A stretch of DNA of 16,011 nucleotides from OMOG01 sp041485845 (GCA_041485845.1 JBGPKH010000148.1:1-16011), one strand, 5' to 3'. Positions 1 to 6,984 are shown, counted from the stretch's first letter. Made by a program: numbers and translations. Notes: a model not told the origin generated them from the sequence alone.

Positions 1-130
1 AGCAAGCGGATTCGCGTGAATTGGCGGTCGCGACTCGCAGTCGGGTTCGAGAACGCGGAGCGAGCGGAGGAGCGCAGTCCTGGGCGCGGCAGCGTGTCCC
101 AGGGCGAAACGGGCAAGTTATTTTTGCGCG
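1..130 (+). repeat. Dispersed intergenic repeat, copy A (left part cut off by window edge)
   Basis: This stretch aligns, with scattered differences, to 15878-15999 at the other end of the window and in the same orientation. Shared blocks include AGCAAGCGGATTCGCGTG at its start, a CGACTCGCAG block and a GAACGCGGAG block. It closes with CAAGTTATTTTTGCGCG (114-130), which is the exact reverse complement of 15786-15802, the left end of the other copy. The window begins inside the element, so its left part is not seen. No convincing coding frame is present. Confidence 0.75.
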
Positions 131-175
131 CGCGCTTAGGCGTTGCGCGGATATGACATGGTCCGCAAGCTGGAT

Positions 176-270
176 TTCACCGGAGAGGCGCGGAGGCGCG
201 GAGATTTGCCCGGAGGAAGACTGAGAGAACCGAGAGAAAGAAGAGCAAGCGGATTCGCATGAATTGGCGG
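176..270 (+). repeat. Dispersed intergenic repeat, copy B (internal fragment)
   Basis: This is a second, degenerate fragment of the same family. It has purine-rich GCGGAG runs, then GGAGGAAGACTGAGAGAA (213-230), then AGCAAGCGGATTCGC at 244-258, followed by ATTGGCGG. The same order of blocks is found at about 15820-15905. After about 270 the similarity ends and the sequence becomes a short GC-rich spacer. Neither terminal inverted repeat is visible, so this is an internal piece. Confidence 0.65.
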
Positions 271-290
271 GCTGGCGGGGCGGGGGCTGA

Positions 291-312
291 AGGCCAAGAG
301 GCCTGCCCCACC
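291..312. repeat. Short GC-rich repeat, copy 1
   Basis: This 22-bp segment begins AGGCCARGAGGCCTGYCC and matches 792-813 at 20 of 22 positions, in the same orientation, 501 bp away. The two copies bracket the broken sigma-factor gene. This copy has only a weak internal dyad (GGCC, four bases, GGCC) and no T-run, unlike copy 2, which forms a terminator. Confidence 0.6.
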
Positions 313-314
313 AT

Positions 315-689
315 ATGGGCTTCTACAGCTTCGACGCGGTGTATCTCGAACGCCTGAAGGCCGGAGACCCGTAGATCGAGCGGCATTTCGCGAAGTATTT
401 CAGCGAACTGATCCAGATCAAGCTGCGGAGCCGGCAGCCCTCGCGGCAGGTAATCGAAGATATCCGGCAGGAGACGTTTCTGCGCGTGCTCCAGGCCATC
501 CGGCGCAAGGCGATTCGAGAATCGGAGCTTATCGGCGCGTATGTGAACCCGGTGTGCAACAACGTGGCGCTGGAGTTCGTCCGTTCCGGCGCGAAGCTGA
601 CTCTGCTGGAAGACGGTGCTCCCGAGCGGCCGCATGACCGCGCCGATTCGGAACAGGAACTGCTCCGGCCCGAAAATCGTAATCCAAAC
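315..689 (+). pseudogene. Broken ECF sigma factor (region 2 present, region 4 missing)
   Basis: Reading from the ATG at 315, the frame gives MGFYSFDAVYLERLKAGDP, then a TAG at 372-374. The same frame then continues with a recognisable sigma-70 region 2: an FxxYFSELI-like helix, VIEDIRQETFLRVLQAI and a VCNNVALEFVRSG helix, followed by an acidic DRADSEQELL segment. This is the N-terminal half of an ECF sigma factor of the kind common in Acidobacteria. The region 4 helix-turn-helix that should follow is absent; after about 690 the reading becomes unrelated sequence. An ECF protein is usually about 180-200 residues, and here only about 120 codons are recognisable. The TAG lies where the family normally has a coding residue (one base from GAG). 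Two lesions, a nonsense codon and loss of region 4, argue for a pseudogene. The residual frame is well conserved, so decay looks recent. Confidence 0.75.
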
Positions 690-784
690 GAAACGGTGAG
701 CTATGGACGATCACTTTCAGTCAGGATACGTTGGATGGACCACAACCACGCCGTTGAGATTCACGCTCGGGGTCGCAGGCCCTT

Positions 785-807
785 CAAAAACAGGCCAGGA
801 GGCCTGT
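785..807 (-). terminator. Intrinsic terminator of the siroheme reductase gene
   Basis: On the minus strand, ACAGGCC-TCCT-GGCCTGT forms a perfect 7-bp stem with a 4-base loop. The stem runs straight into TTTTTG (plus-strand A-run 786-790). It starts 8 bases after the TGA at 816-818, which is ideal placement for rho-independent termination of the minus-strand gene. The stem lies inside a short repeat also found at 291-312. Confidence 0.85.
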
Positions 808-813
808 CCCACC
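792..813. repeat. Short GC-rich repeat, copy 2 (contains the terminator stem)
   Basis: This is the second copy of the 22-bp repeat at 291-312 (20 of 22 identical). It supplies most of the stem of the terminator at 785-807. Repeated palindromic terminators of this kind may be dispersed intergenic repeats. Copy number elsewhere in the genome cannot be judged here. Confidence 0.6.
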
Positions 814-815
814 TA

Positions 816-2600
816 TCAGGCGGCGCATTCGCCCCGGCCGAGATGCAGCGAGTAGGCCTCGTCGTCGCCCCAGTCCTGGTAGATCTCGGGGAACAACTCC
901 GCGGGCTTGGCGAACTCGTTGGTCAGTTCGCGGAGGGTCTCGACCTTCTGGCGCATGACGTATTGCCGGAAGGTTTCACCCTGGGAGCGGTTGGCGATGA
1001 AGTGCTCGATGACGCGGACCACGGCCGCCGGCGCAAGGCGTGCGGGGATCGACTGCACGGCCAGGCCGAAGCGCATCAGGCCTTGGTCGTCGTAGCCACC
1101 GCCGAGAAGCATCTGGTAGTACGGAATCTCCTTGCCGTCGATCTTGCGCGCGTTGCCGTAGAAACCGAAATCGGCGATCCAGTGCTGGCCGCAGGCATTC
1201 GGGCAGCCGCTCACTTTGATGGAGAGTCGCCGCACCTGCGGATCGTCGTATTTGCGAACGACGTCCCGCAACGCCGCGCCGAGGTTCATGGATTTGGTGA
1301 GCGCGAGGTTGCACGAATAGGCGCCCGGGCAGGTGGTGACATCCTCGATACGGCCGGCGCCCGAAGCGTGGAGGTTTACTTCGGCCAGGTCCGCATACAC
1401 CTGCGGAAGGCGGCCGAGGGGAATGAAGGCGAGGAGGATGTTCTGATCGATGGAGACCCGCGCCAGGCCGTCGCCGTGAGAAGTCGAGATGCGGGCGACG
1501 GCGCGCAACTGGCCGCTCGTGAGGTTGCCCTGATCGACGCGAACGATGACCGCCGCGTAGCCCGTCTGTCTCTGTTCCACGACGTTGGTTTCGAGCCAGG
1601 CGTCGTATTCCGGCTCGCCCGTGCGCTTCGAGTCACGGACCGGCAGCAACGCACCGTGGCCCAAGGGCTGCGGGTTGGACTGGTATCCGCCGAAGCCTTC
1701 GGGAACAATCTCCGGCCAGGCGATTCCGCCATTCTCCAGTATGTCCCGATACTCCTTCTCGATCTGCTCCTTGAGCCAGGGGAGGCCGCGCTCGCGCATG
1801 ACGAACTTCATGCGGGCCATATTCTTGTTCTTGCGATTGCCGTAGCGGTTGAAGACGCGGACCACCGCCTCGCACTTGTTGAGCAGGCGCTCCTCGGGGA
1901 CAAACTCGTCGAGCAGTTGAGCTTCGACGGGGAGCGGGCCGAGACCGCCGCCGATCAGCGTGCGGAAGCCGCGCTTGCCGTCGCGGATCACGGCGCGCAG
2001 GCCGATATCGTTGATCGCGCCCTGGATGCAATCCTTGCCGGCGCAGCCGTCGAAGGCGATTTTGAACTTGCGCGGCAGGCTGGCGGTGAGATCTTTGCGC
2101 AGGAAGGCGTAGGCTACTCTCTGGGCGTACGGGCGGACGTCGAACACTTCGTCCTGCGCGATGCCGGCCCAGTTGCAGGTAGTGACGTTGCGGACGGTGT
2201 TGTAGCAGGCTTCGCGAGTGGTCAGGCCGGCGTCGGCCATAAGGTGCATCAGGTCGGGGACGCGGGTGAGGGGCACGAAGTGGTACTGAATGTTCTGCCG
2301 GGTGGTGAGGTGGCCCTTGCCGCCGCCGAACTCGTCGGCGATGCGGGCGAACTGGTCCACTTGTCGGGCGGTCACCAGGCCGCCGGGAATCTTGCAGCGG
2401 ACCATCTGGACACCCGGCTGGCGCTGGCCGTAGATGCCGTGCTTGAGGCGGAAGGGGCGGAAGTCGTCCTCGGGGATCTCGCCGGCGAGGAAAGCTTGGG
2501 CCTTTTGGCGGAAGATTTCGATCTCGTCCCGGACGGTGCGATCATGTTGTAATTCAAGCTCTTCCCGTTGCGTAAGGCCTTCCTGGAGGGTGCTGGACAT
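816..2600 (-). CDS. Ferredoxin-type nitrite/sulfite reductase (siroheme, 4Fe-4S), probably assimilatory sulfite reductase
   Basis: The product is a 594-residue cytoplasmic hemoprotein predicted to carry out the six-electron reduction of sulfite to sulfide (or nitrite to ammonia). The 4Fe-4S/siroheme cysteines are seen as TTCPGAYSC (C424, C430) and SGCPNAC (C466, C470), the family's Cx5C and Cx3C pattern. Basic active-site residues are also present: R101 in LTTRQNIQ, R138 in TVRN, and K178/K180 in PRKFK. The order is two nitrite/sulfite reductase ferredoxin-like half-domains alternating with the cluster-binding halves, and the length is normal. I chose the ATG at 2600 because AGGTGA lies about 5 bases before it; a GTG at 2606 is in frame but sits inside that ribosome binding site. 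Sequence alone does not separate nitrite from sulfite as substrate. The nearby cysD-cysN genes favour sulfite. No flavoprotein subunit is present, so ferredoxin is the likely donor. Confidence 0.93.
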   Translation of the reverse strand: MSSTLQEGLTQREELELQHDRTVRDEIEIFRQKAQAFLAGEIPEDDFRPFRLKHGIYGQRQPGVQMVRCKIPGGLVTARQVDQFARIADEFGGGKGHLTTRQNIQYHFVPLTRVPDLMHLMADAGLTTREACYNTVRNVTTCNWAGIAQDEVFDVRPYAQRVAYAFLRKDLTASLPRKFKIAFDGCAGKDCIQGAINDIGLRAVIRDGKRGFRTLIGGGLGPLPVEAQLLDEFVPEERLLNKCEAVVRVFNRYGNRKNKNMARMKFVMRERGLPWLKEQIEKEYRDILENGGIAWPEIVPEGFGGYQSNPQPLGHGALLPVRDSKRTGEPEYDAWLETNVVEQRQTGYAAVIVRVDQGNLTSGQLRAVARISTSHGDGLARVSIDQNILLAFIPLGRLPQVYADLAEVNLHASGAGRIEDVTTCPGAYSCNLALTKSMNLGAALRDVVRKYDDPQVRRLSIKVSGCPNACGQHWIADFGFYGNARKIDGKEIPYYQMLLGGGYDDQGLMRFGLAVQSIPARLAPAAVVRVIEHFIANRSQGETFRQYVMRQKVETLRELTNEFAKPAELFPEIYQDWGDDEAYSLHLGRGECAA

Positions 2601-2610
2601 AATCACCTGC

Positions 2611-2655
2611 TACTCGATAGGGATTAATCTCTATGGCTATCTAGAGATTACTCGA
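2611..2655 (-). promoter_or_regulatory. Probable operator/promoter of the siroheme reductase gene
   Basis: An AT-rich island in GC-rich surroundings holds a perfect inverted repeat, TAATCTCTA (2625-2633), 8 bases, TAGAGATTA (2642-2650). It is flanked by two direct copies of TACTCGA (2611-2617 and 2649-2655). The dyad centre lies about 37 bases upstream of the ATG at 2600. There is no T-run, so a terminator is unlikely. A dimeric regulator site overlapping the promoter is the simplest reading; the regulator is unknown. CGATAG occurs both here and in front of cysD. Confidence 0.6.
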
Positions 2656-2675
2656 ATTCGGCTGGAAACGCAATG

Positions 2676-2786
2676 GGGCGGCGCGGGCGGCGCGGGGTGC
2701 GCGGGGTGCGCGGGCGGCGCGGGGTGCGCGGGCGGCGCGGGGTGCGCGGACGGGTGCGAGGGCGGCGCGGGCGGCGCTGGGTGCGC
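2676..2786. repeat. 9-bp tandem repeat tract, alternating GGGCGGCGC and GGGGTGCGC
   Basis: Eight perfect head-to-tail 9-mers occupy 2676-2747 in the order a a b b a b a b, where a is GGGCGGCGC and b is GGGGTGCGC. After a 12-bp interruption, two more a units and one near-b unit follow at 2760-2786. The tract sits between the peptidase stop (2816) and the siroheme reductase promoter (about 2655). The plus strand has many runs of three or four G separated by 5-6 bases, which fits the usual G-quadruplex pattern. It stays open in several frames only because it lacks A and T; I do not regard it as coding. Confidence 0.92.
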
Positions 2787-2815
2787 TTGGGCGCTGGGCG
2801 GCCGTCAAGCGCCGC

Positions 2816-4408
2816 TCACCTGTGGAACTGGTCCCCGGTGCGCCAGTCGGGCAGCCTGTCCTGATTGGCGACGTCGCGGCCGAGAAGGAAGCCGTACTCG
2901 GCCGCCTGCCGCAGCGCGGTGAAGTCCCAGTCCTCCTGAAATTCGTCGGATGGCTGGTGGTAGCGCTTGCCGTTGTACTCCTGGTAGCCCTTTTCCCCGA
3001 AGTCCTCAGGCTTGCCCGCAAACCTGGTAGCGCGCCCGATCGTGAAAGCCGGTATGCCGGCGTGCGCGAACGAGAAGTGGTCCGAGCGGAAGTAGTGGCC
3101 CGCCGCCGGTTGTGCGTCGGGCGAAATCTCCAGGTTGACGCGTTTGGCGATCTGCTGCGCCAGCGGCCAGACGCTGGTCCGCTCCGCGCCCGTGATCACC
3201 ACGTCCTTCGCCTGGCCCCAAGGGTACAGCGCGTCGTAGTTCAGGGCGAGAGCCGTCTTCGCCGCCGGAATCAGCGGATGTCCGCCGTAATACTCCGAGC
3301 CCCTCAAGCCGCCCTCTTCCGCGGTCACGGCCAGGAACAGCGCCGAGCGCCGCGGCTTCTGCGGCAGCGCCGCCCACGCGCGCGCCAGTTCCAGCAGGAC
3401 GGCGCATCCGGTGGCGTTGTCGATCGCGCCATTGTAGATGGAGTCGCCGTCGATCGCCGCGCCGATTCCGAAATGGTCCCAGTGCGCGCTGAAAATCACC
3501 GCCTCGTCCTTCAGTTTGGGATCGCTTCCTGGAACGATCGCCGCCACGTTGCGGGTGTCCAGGTCGCGAACCTTCGCCGGCAGATTGGCGCGAATCCGGA
3601 TCCCCAGGTCGATCGGCTTGAAATCCCGCTTCTCGGAAGCCGCCAGCAGTTCATCCACGGTCTTGCCCACCAGCGCCAGAAGCTTGTCGCCGGCCTCCCG
3701 CGAGATCCAGCCCTGGAGCGAGAGCGCCTTGCCGCGCGGCTCGAGTTTCACGAACGGCGATTCCACGCCCCACGAATTGCGGACCACGTCCCAGCCGTAG
3801 CTCGCCGTCGGAGTCGTGTGGATGATGATCGCGCCCCGGGCGCCGCGGCGCAACGCCTCCTCGTACTTGTAGGTCCACCGTCCGTAATAGGTCAGCGCCG
3901 GCCCGTCGAAGAATTTCGGGTCCTTCGATTCCGGCTCGCTCGTGAACAGCACTACGACCTTGCCGGTGACATTGACGCCCTTGAAATCGTCCCACTTCCA
4001 TTCCGGCGCGGTGATGCCGTGACCCACGAAGACGGCGTCGCCCTCGAAGCGGGTGTCCGGCTGCTGCGTCTGGCTCAGAGCGACGAAATCGTCCAGCCAG
4101 CGGAACTCCACGCTCTTGCCCCGCGCTACGGCAGTAAGCGTGGCGCTGGGCGCCGTTTCGATTCCCACCAGCGGCACTTTCTGGAAGTAGGTCCCGTTAT
4201 CGCCCGCCGGCTTGGCTCCGGCCAGGGCCAGTTGGCTGGCAAGGTACTCGGTGGCCAGTTGGCCCCCCCGCTGGCCGACACCGCGGCCCTCCATGAGGTC
4301 GCTCGCCAGGAACCTGGTCTGTTCGCGGATGCGCTCCGCGGAAATCGCTCCATCCTGGGCGAGGACGGTGGCAGCGGCAATCACGACTATTCCGATAGAC
4401 TTAAACAT
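2816..4408 (-). CDS. Secreted M28-family zinc metallopeptidase with PA domain
   Basis: The product is a 530-residue exported aminopeptidase-like enzyme. An N-terminal signal peptide (hydrophobic residues 5-17, likely cut after VLA) is followed by a protease-associated domain around residues 90-270 and an M28 catalytic domain at about 285-510. The two-zinc ligands are visible in order: H309 in SAHWDHFG, D330 in NGAIDN, E364/E365 in TAEEGG, D392 in NYDALYPWG and H484 in YHQPSDEF. D311 fits the supporting acid. Length and motif order match M28 peptidases that remove N-terminal residues from peptides, with the active site outside the cytoplasm. The start is the ATG at 4408, the first that gives a signal peptide; no clear Shine-Dalgarno precedes it. 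The gene points away from cysD, only 33 bases off, and runs toward the siroheme reductase gene. A link to sulfur supply is possible but not shown; substrate unknown. Confidence 0.92.
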   Translation of the reverse strand: MFKSIGIVVIAAATVLAQDGAISAERIREQTRFLASDLMEGRGVGQRGGQLATEYLASQLALAGAKPAGDNGTYFQKVPLVGIETAPSATLTAVARGKSVEFRWLDDFVALSQTQQPDTRFEGDAVFVGHGITAPEWKWDDFKGVNVTGKVVVLFTSEPESKDPKFFDGPALTYYGRWTYKYEEALRRGARGAIIIHTTPTASYGWDVVRNSWGVESPFVKLEPRGKALSLQGWISREAGDKLLALVGKTVDELLAASEKRDFKPIDLGIRIRANLPAKVRDLDTRNVAAIVPGSDPKLKDEAVIFSAHWDHFGIGAAIDGDSIYNGAIDNATGCAVLLELARAWAALPQKPRRSALFLAVTAEEGGLRGSEYYGGHPLIPAAKTALALNYDALYPWGQAKDVVITGAERTSVWPLAQQIAKRVNLEISPDAQPAAGHYFRSDHFSFAHAGIPAFTIGRATRFAGKPEDFGEKGYQEYNGKRYHQPSDEFQEDWDFTALRQAAEYGFLLGRDVANQDRLPDWRTGDQFHR

Positions 4409-4441
4409 GATAGACTGATCATAAGCTGTTTTTCCGGGCCC
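4394..4441. promoter_or_regulatory. Compact divergent control region between the M28 peptidase and cysD
   Basis: Only 33 bases separate the two start codons. Two direct copies of GATAGACT lie at 4394-4401 and 4409-4416, 15 bases apart, the first inside the peptidase start. On the minus strand TATGAT (4418-4423) resembles a -10 box, which would put the peptidase transcript start almost at its ATG. Neither gene has a clear Shine-Dalgarno sequence. At least one promoter must overlap the neighbouring gene. The boxes are weak, so treat this as a control region, not as mapped promoters. Confidence 0.4.
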
Positions 4442-5338
4442 ATGACTCTCACACACCTGCGAGCGCTGGAAGCCGAAAGCATTCACATCATACGGGAAGT
4501 AGCCGCCGAATTCCAGCGGCCGGTGATGCTCTATTCCATCGGCAAAGACTCCTCGGTGATGGTGCGCCTGGCGCAAAAAGCCTTCTACCCAGATAAGATT
4601 CCGTTTCCTCTCTTGCACGTGGATACCACTTACAAGTTCCGCGAAATGATCGAGTTTCGCGACCGCTTTTGCGCCGAAATCGGCGTCCGCCTGATCGTCC
4701 ACACCAATACCAAGGCGATTGAGGACGGCACCAACCCGTTCCGCCTGGGCACCCAGAAATGCTGCGGCCTTCTGAAAACCCGCGCGCTGCTGGACGCCCT
4801 GGCGGACGGCGGTTTCGATGCCGCGTTCGGAGGCGCCCGCCGCGACGAGGAGAAATCGCGCGCCAAGGAGCGGGTCTACTCCTTCCGCGACTCTTTCGGC
4901 CAGTGGGACCCCAAAAACCAGCGTCCTGAGCTGTGGAATATCTACAATTGTAGAATCGATAAAGGCGAGAGCATCCGCGTCTTCCCGCTGTCCAATTGGA
5001 CCGAGCTCGACGTCTGGAATTACATTCATCTGGAGAACATCCCGATTGTCCCCATGTACTTCGCCAAGCTGCGGCTGATGGTGGTTCGGGGCGAAACTCT
5101 TATACCTGTAGAACACGATATGCCGCTGCTACCCGGAGAGAAGCCGAAGCTGGTGATGTGCCGCATGCGATCGCTCGGTTGCACCCCCTGCACGGGCGCC
5201 ATCCGTTCGCAAGCGGACACTCTGCCCAAGATCATCGAGGAGATGATCCTGTTCCGTCGCTCGGAGCGGGAAAACCGGGTCATCGATCACGATCAGGAAG
5301 GCTCCATGGAGTTGAAGAAGCGCGAGGGGTACTTCTGA
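4442..5338 (+). CDS. cysD: Sulfate adenylyltransferase subunit 2 (CysD, catalytic subunit)
   Basis: The product is a 298-residue cytoplasmic catalytic subunit of ATP sulfurylase, which with CysN joins sulfate to ATP to form adenosine 5'-phosphosulfate (APS) and pyrophosphate. The PP-loop ATP pyrophosphatase signature SIGKDSSVM is at residues 32-40, preceded by the typical LEAESIHIIREVAAEF helix. The conserved FGGARRDEEKSRAKER segment, the FPLSNWTELDVWNYI segment and the family's C-terminal end (SLGCTPCTGAI to KKREGYF) are all present. Length is normal (E. coli CysD is 302 residues). The ATG at 4442 aligns with the start of known CysD proteins, although the frame is open far upstream as an antisense artefact. 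The stop overlaps the cysN start (TGATG), so the two are translationally coupled. Patches of AT-ending codons, for instance near 4940-4965 and 5097-5122, contrast with the GC-rich codons around them. Confidence 0.98.
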   Translation: MTLTHLRALEAESIHIIREVAAEFQRPVMLYSIGKDSSVMVRLAQKAFYPDKIPFPLLHVDTTYKFREMIEFRDRFCAEIGVRLIVHTNTKAIEDGTNPFRLGTQKCCGLLKTRALLDALADGGFDAAFGGARRDEEKSRAKERVYSFRDSFGQWDPKNQRPELWNIYNCRIDKGESIRVFPLSNWTELDVWNYIHLENIPIVPMYFAKLRLMVVRGETLIPVEHDMPLLPGEKPKLVMCRMRSLGCTPCTGAIRSQADTLPKIIEEMILFRRSERENRVIDHDQEGSMELKKREGYF

Positions 5339-6984
5339 TGGCCGCGCAGGTGGCCGAGCTCCTCCGGTTCACCACCGCGGGCAGCGTAGACGATGGCAAG
5401 TCTACCCTCATCGGACGCCTGCTGTATGATTCCAAAGGAGTTTATGAGGACCAGCTAGCCTCGGTCCGCAAGGCCACCCGCAACCACACCAACGGCGGGC
5501 TGGACCTTTCCCTGCTTACCGACGGCCTGCGGGCCGAGCGCGAGCAGAGAATTACTATAGATGTAGCATACCGCTACTTTGCCACCGCCCGCCGCAAGTT
5601 CATCATCGCCGATACCCCCGGCCACGAGCAGTACACCCGCAACATGGCTACCGGCGCCTCCACCGCCAACCTGGCGATTGTCCTGGTGGATGCCCGCTTG
5701 GGAGTGCTGCCGCAGTCCCGGCGCCACACCTATATCGCCGCCCTCCTGGGAATTCCACATATTGTAGTAGCAGTCAACAAGATGGACCTTGTGGACTTCA
5801 GCGAGGAGGTCTTTACCCGCATAAGGGGGGAATTGGCTTCGTTCCGTCAACAAGTCGGCATCCCCGACGCCGTGTTCATTCCCATCAGCGCCCTGGACGG
5901 CGACAACGTGGTCAAGCGCAGTTCCCGCACTCCCTGGTACGACGGCCCCACGCTCCTGGACCACCTGGAAACGGTCCCGATCACCGGCGACCATAACCTC
6001 ACCGATCTGCGGTTCCCGGTGCAATACGTGATTCGCCCCGACCTGGATTTCCGCGGCTTTGCCGGCCAGCTCGCCTCGGGCGTGATCCGCCGCGGCGACC
6101 CGGTGGCGGTGCTGCCCTCCGGCCGCCGCAGCCGGGTGAAGTCCATCGTCACCTGGGACGGCGACCGCGAAGAAGCCTTCGCGCCGATGTCGATTACGGT
6201 GTGCCTGGAAGATGAGATCGATATCAGCCGCGGGGACATGCTGGTTCCCGCCGGCAACATCCCCCACGCCGGCCCCCACGTCGGGCGGCGCCTCGAGGCG
6301 CTCGTCGTGTGGATGAACGAGAAGCCGCTCGCGCCGCAGCGATCCTACCTGCTGAAGCACACCACGCAGACGGTTCGCGCGCGCGTGACCGCGATCCGCC
6401 ACCGCGTGGACATCAACACGCTTCAGCACCAGCCGGCGAGCAGCCTCGAACTCAACGAGATCGGCCTGATCGGCCTGGAAGCCCAGAAGCCGCTCTTCTT
6501 CGATCCCTACCGGCGCAACCGGTTCACCGGCAGTTTCATCCTGATCGACCCCATCACCAACGAAACGGTGGGAGCGGGGATGATCGCCGCCGCCGGCGTC
6601 ATGGCGGATTCCCGCGGCCCCGTAACCGGCCGCGAGCGTGAAGCCGCGCTCGGCCATGCGGCGACGGTAGTTGTGCTGCCGCCGGGCCAAAGCGAGCTGG
6701 CCTACGACCTGGAGCGTCTGCTGTTCGACCACGGTTGGCTGGTGCACGTGATCGACCAGCCCGAGCACCTCGGGCAGGCCGTTCGCACCGCCCGTTCGGC
6801 CGGGATGGTGGCGATTGTGGTGACGTCGTCCGCCGAAGATGCCGCGATTGTGGAGAGCGCCGTCGAATCCGCGAGCGTAGTTCGGGTGGAGCCGGAAGAG
6901 GCTGAAAGCGACGATCCGGCCCGCGGGATCCTGCGCCGCCTGGTGCACCGTGAGGAACCGTTGACCGGCGGCGCGGGGATCTGA
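5338..6984 (+). CDS. cysN: Sulfate adenylyltransferase subunit 1 (CysN GTPase) with decayed APS-kinase-like C-terminus
   Basis: The product is a 548-residue GTPase that drives APS synthesis by CysD. GTP-binding motifs are G1 GSVDDGKS (residues 15-22), G3 DTPGH (92-96) and G4 NKMD (147-150). EF-Tu-like beta-barrel domains follow to about residue 420. In switch I the usual GITIDVAYRYF reads RITIDVAYRYF, with Arg71 for Gly. E. coli CysN has 475 residues; the extra part here (about 431-520) follows the layout of a fused CysC APS kinase: REREAALGH, a hydrophobic strand, a helix, a VID strand and a SAGMVAIVV strand. The P-loop expected after the first strand is replaced by LPPGQSELA, and the middle of the kinase is missing. 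Kinase activity is therefore not expected; the tail may be structural. The start overlaps the cysD stop by one base. Confidence 0.97.
   Translation: MAAQVAELLRFTTAGSVDDGKSTLIGRLLYDSKGVYEDQLASVRKATRNHTNGGLDLSLLTDGLRAEREQRITIDVAYRYFATARRKFIIADTPGHEQYTRNMATGASTANLAIVLVDARLGVLPQSRRHTYIAALLGIPHIVVAVNKMDLVDFSEEVFTRIRGELASFRQQVGIPDAVFIPISALDGDNVVKRSSRTPWYDGPTLLDHLETVPITGDHNLTDLRFPVQYVIRPDLDFRGFAGQLASGVIRRGDPVAVLPSGRRSRVKSIVTWDGDREEAFAPMSITVCLEDEIDISRGDMLVPAGNIPHAGPHVGRRLEALVVWMNEKPLAPQRSYLLKHTTQTVRARVTAIRHRVDINTLQHQPASSLELNEIGLIGLEAQKPLFFDPYRRNRFTGSFILIDPITNETVGAGMIAAAGVMADSRGPVTGREREAALGHAATVVVLPPGQSELAYDLERLLFDHGWLVHVIDQPEHLGQAVRTARSAGMVAIVVTSSAEDAAIVESAVESASVVRVEPEEAESDDPARGILRRLVHREEPLTGGAGI

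Noticed and set aside
486..2552. Long plus-strand open frame (688 codons) opposite the siroheme reductase gene
   Set aside because: It begins inside the sigma-factor remnant and then runs antisense to a clear enzyme gene. Its product has no recognisable domain and reflects high third-position GC on the other strand.
816..2600. Assignment as a dedicated nitrite reductase (nirA)
   Set aside because: The family does not allow the substrate to be told from the motifs I can see. The adjacent cysDN genes favour sulfite, so I kept the combined name.
2676..2786. Tandem repeats considered as a CRISPR array or a coding Ala/Arg/Pro repeat
   Set aside because: The units are 9 bp without spacers, and no cas genes are near. 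The open frames across the tract result only from the lack of A and T.
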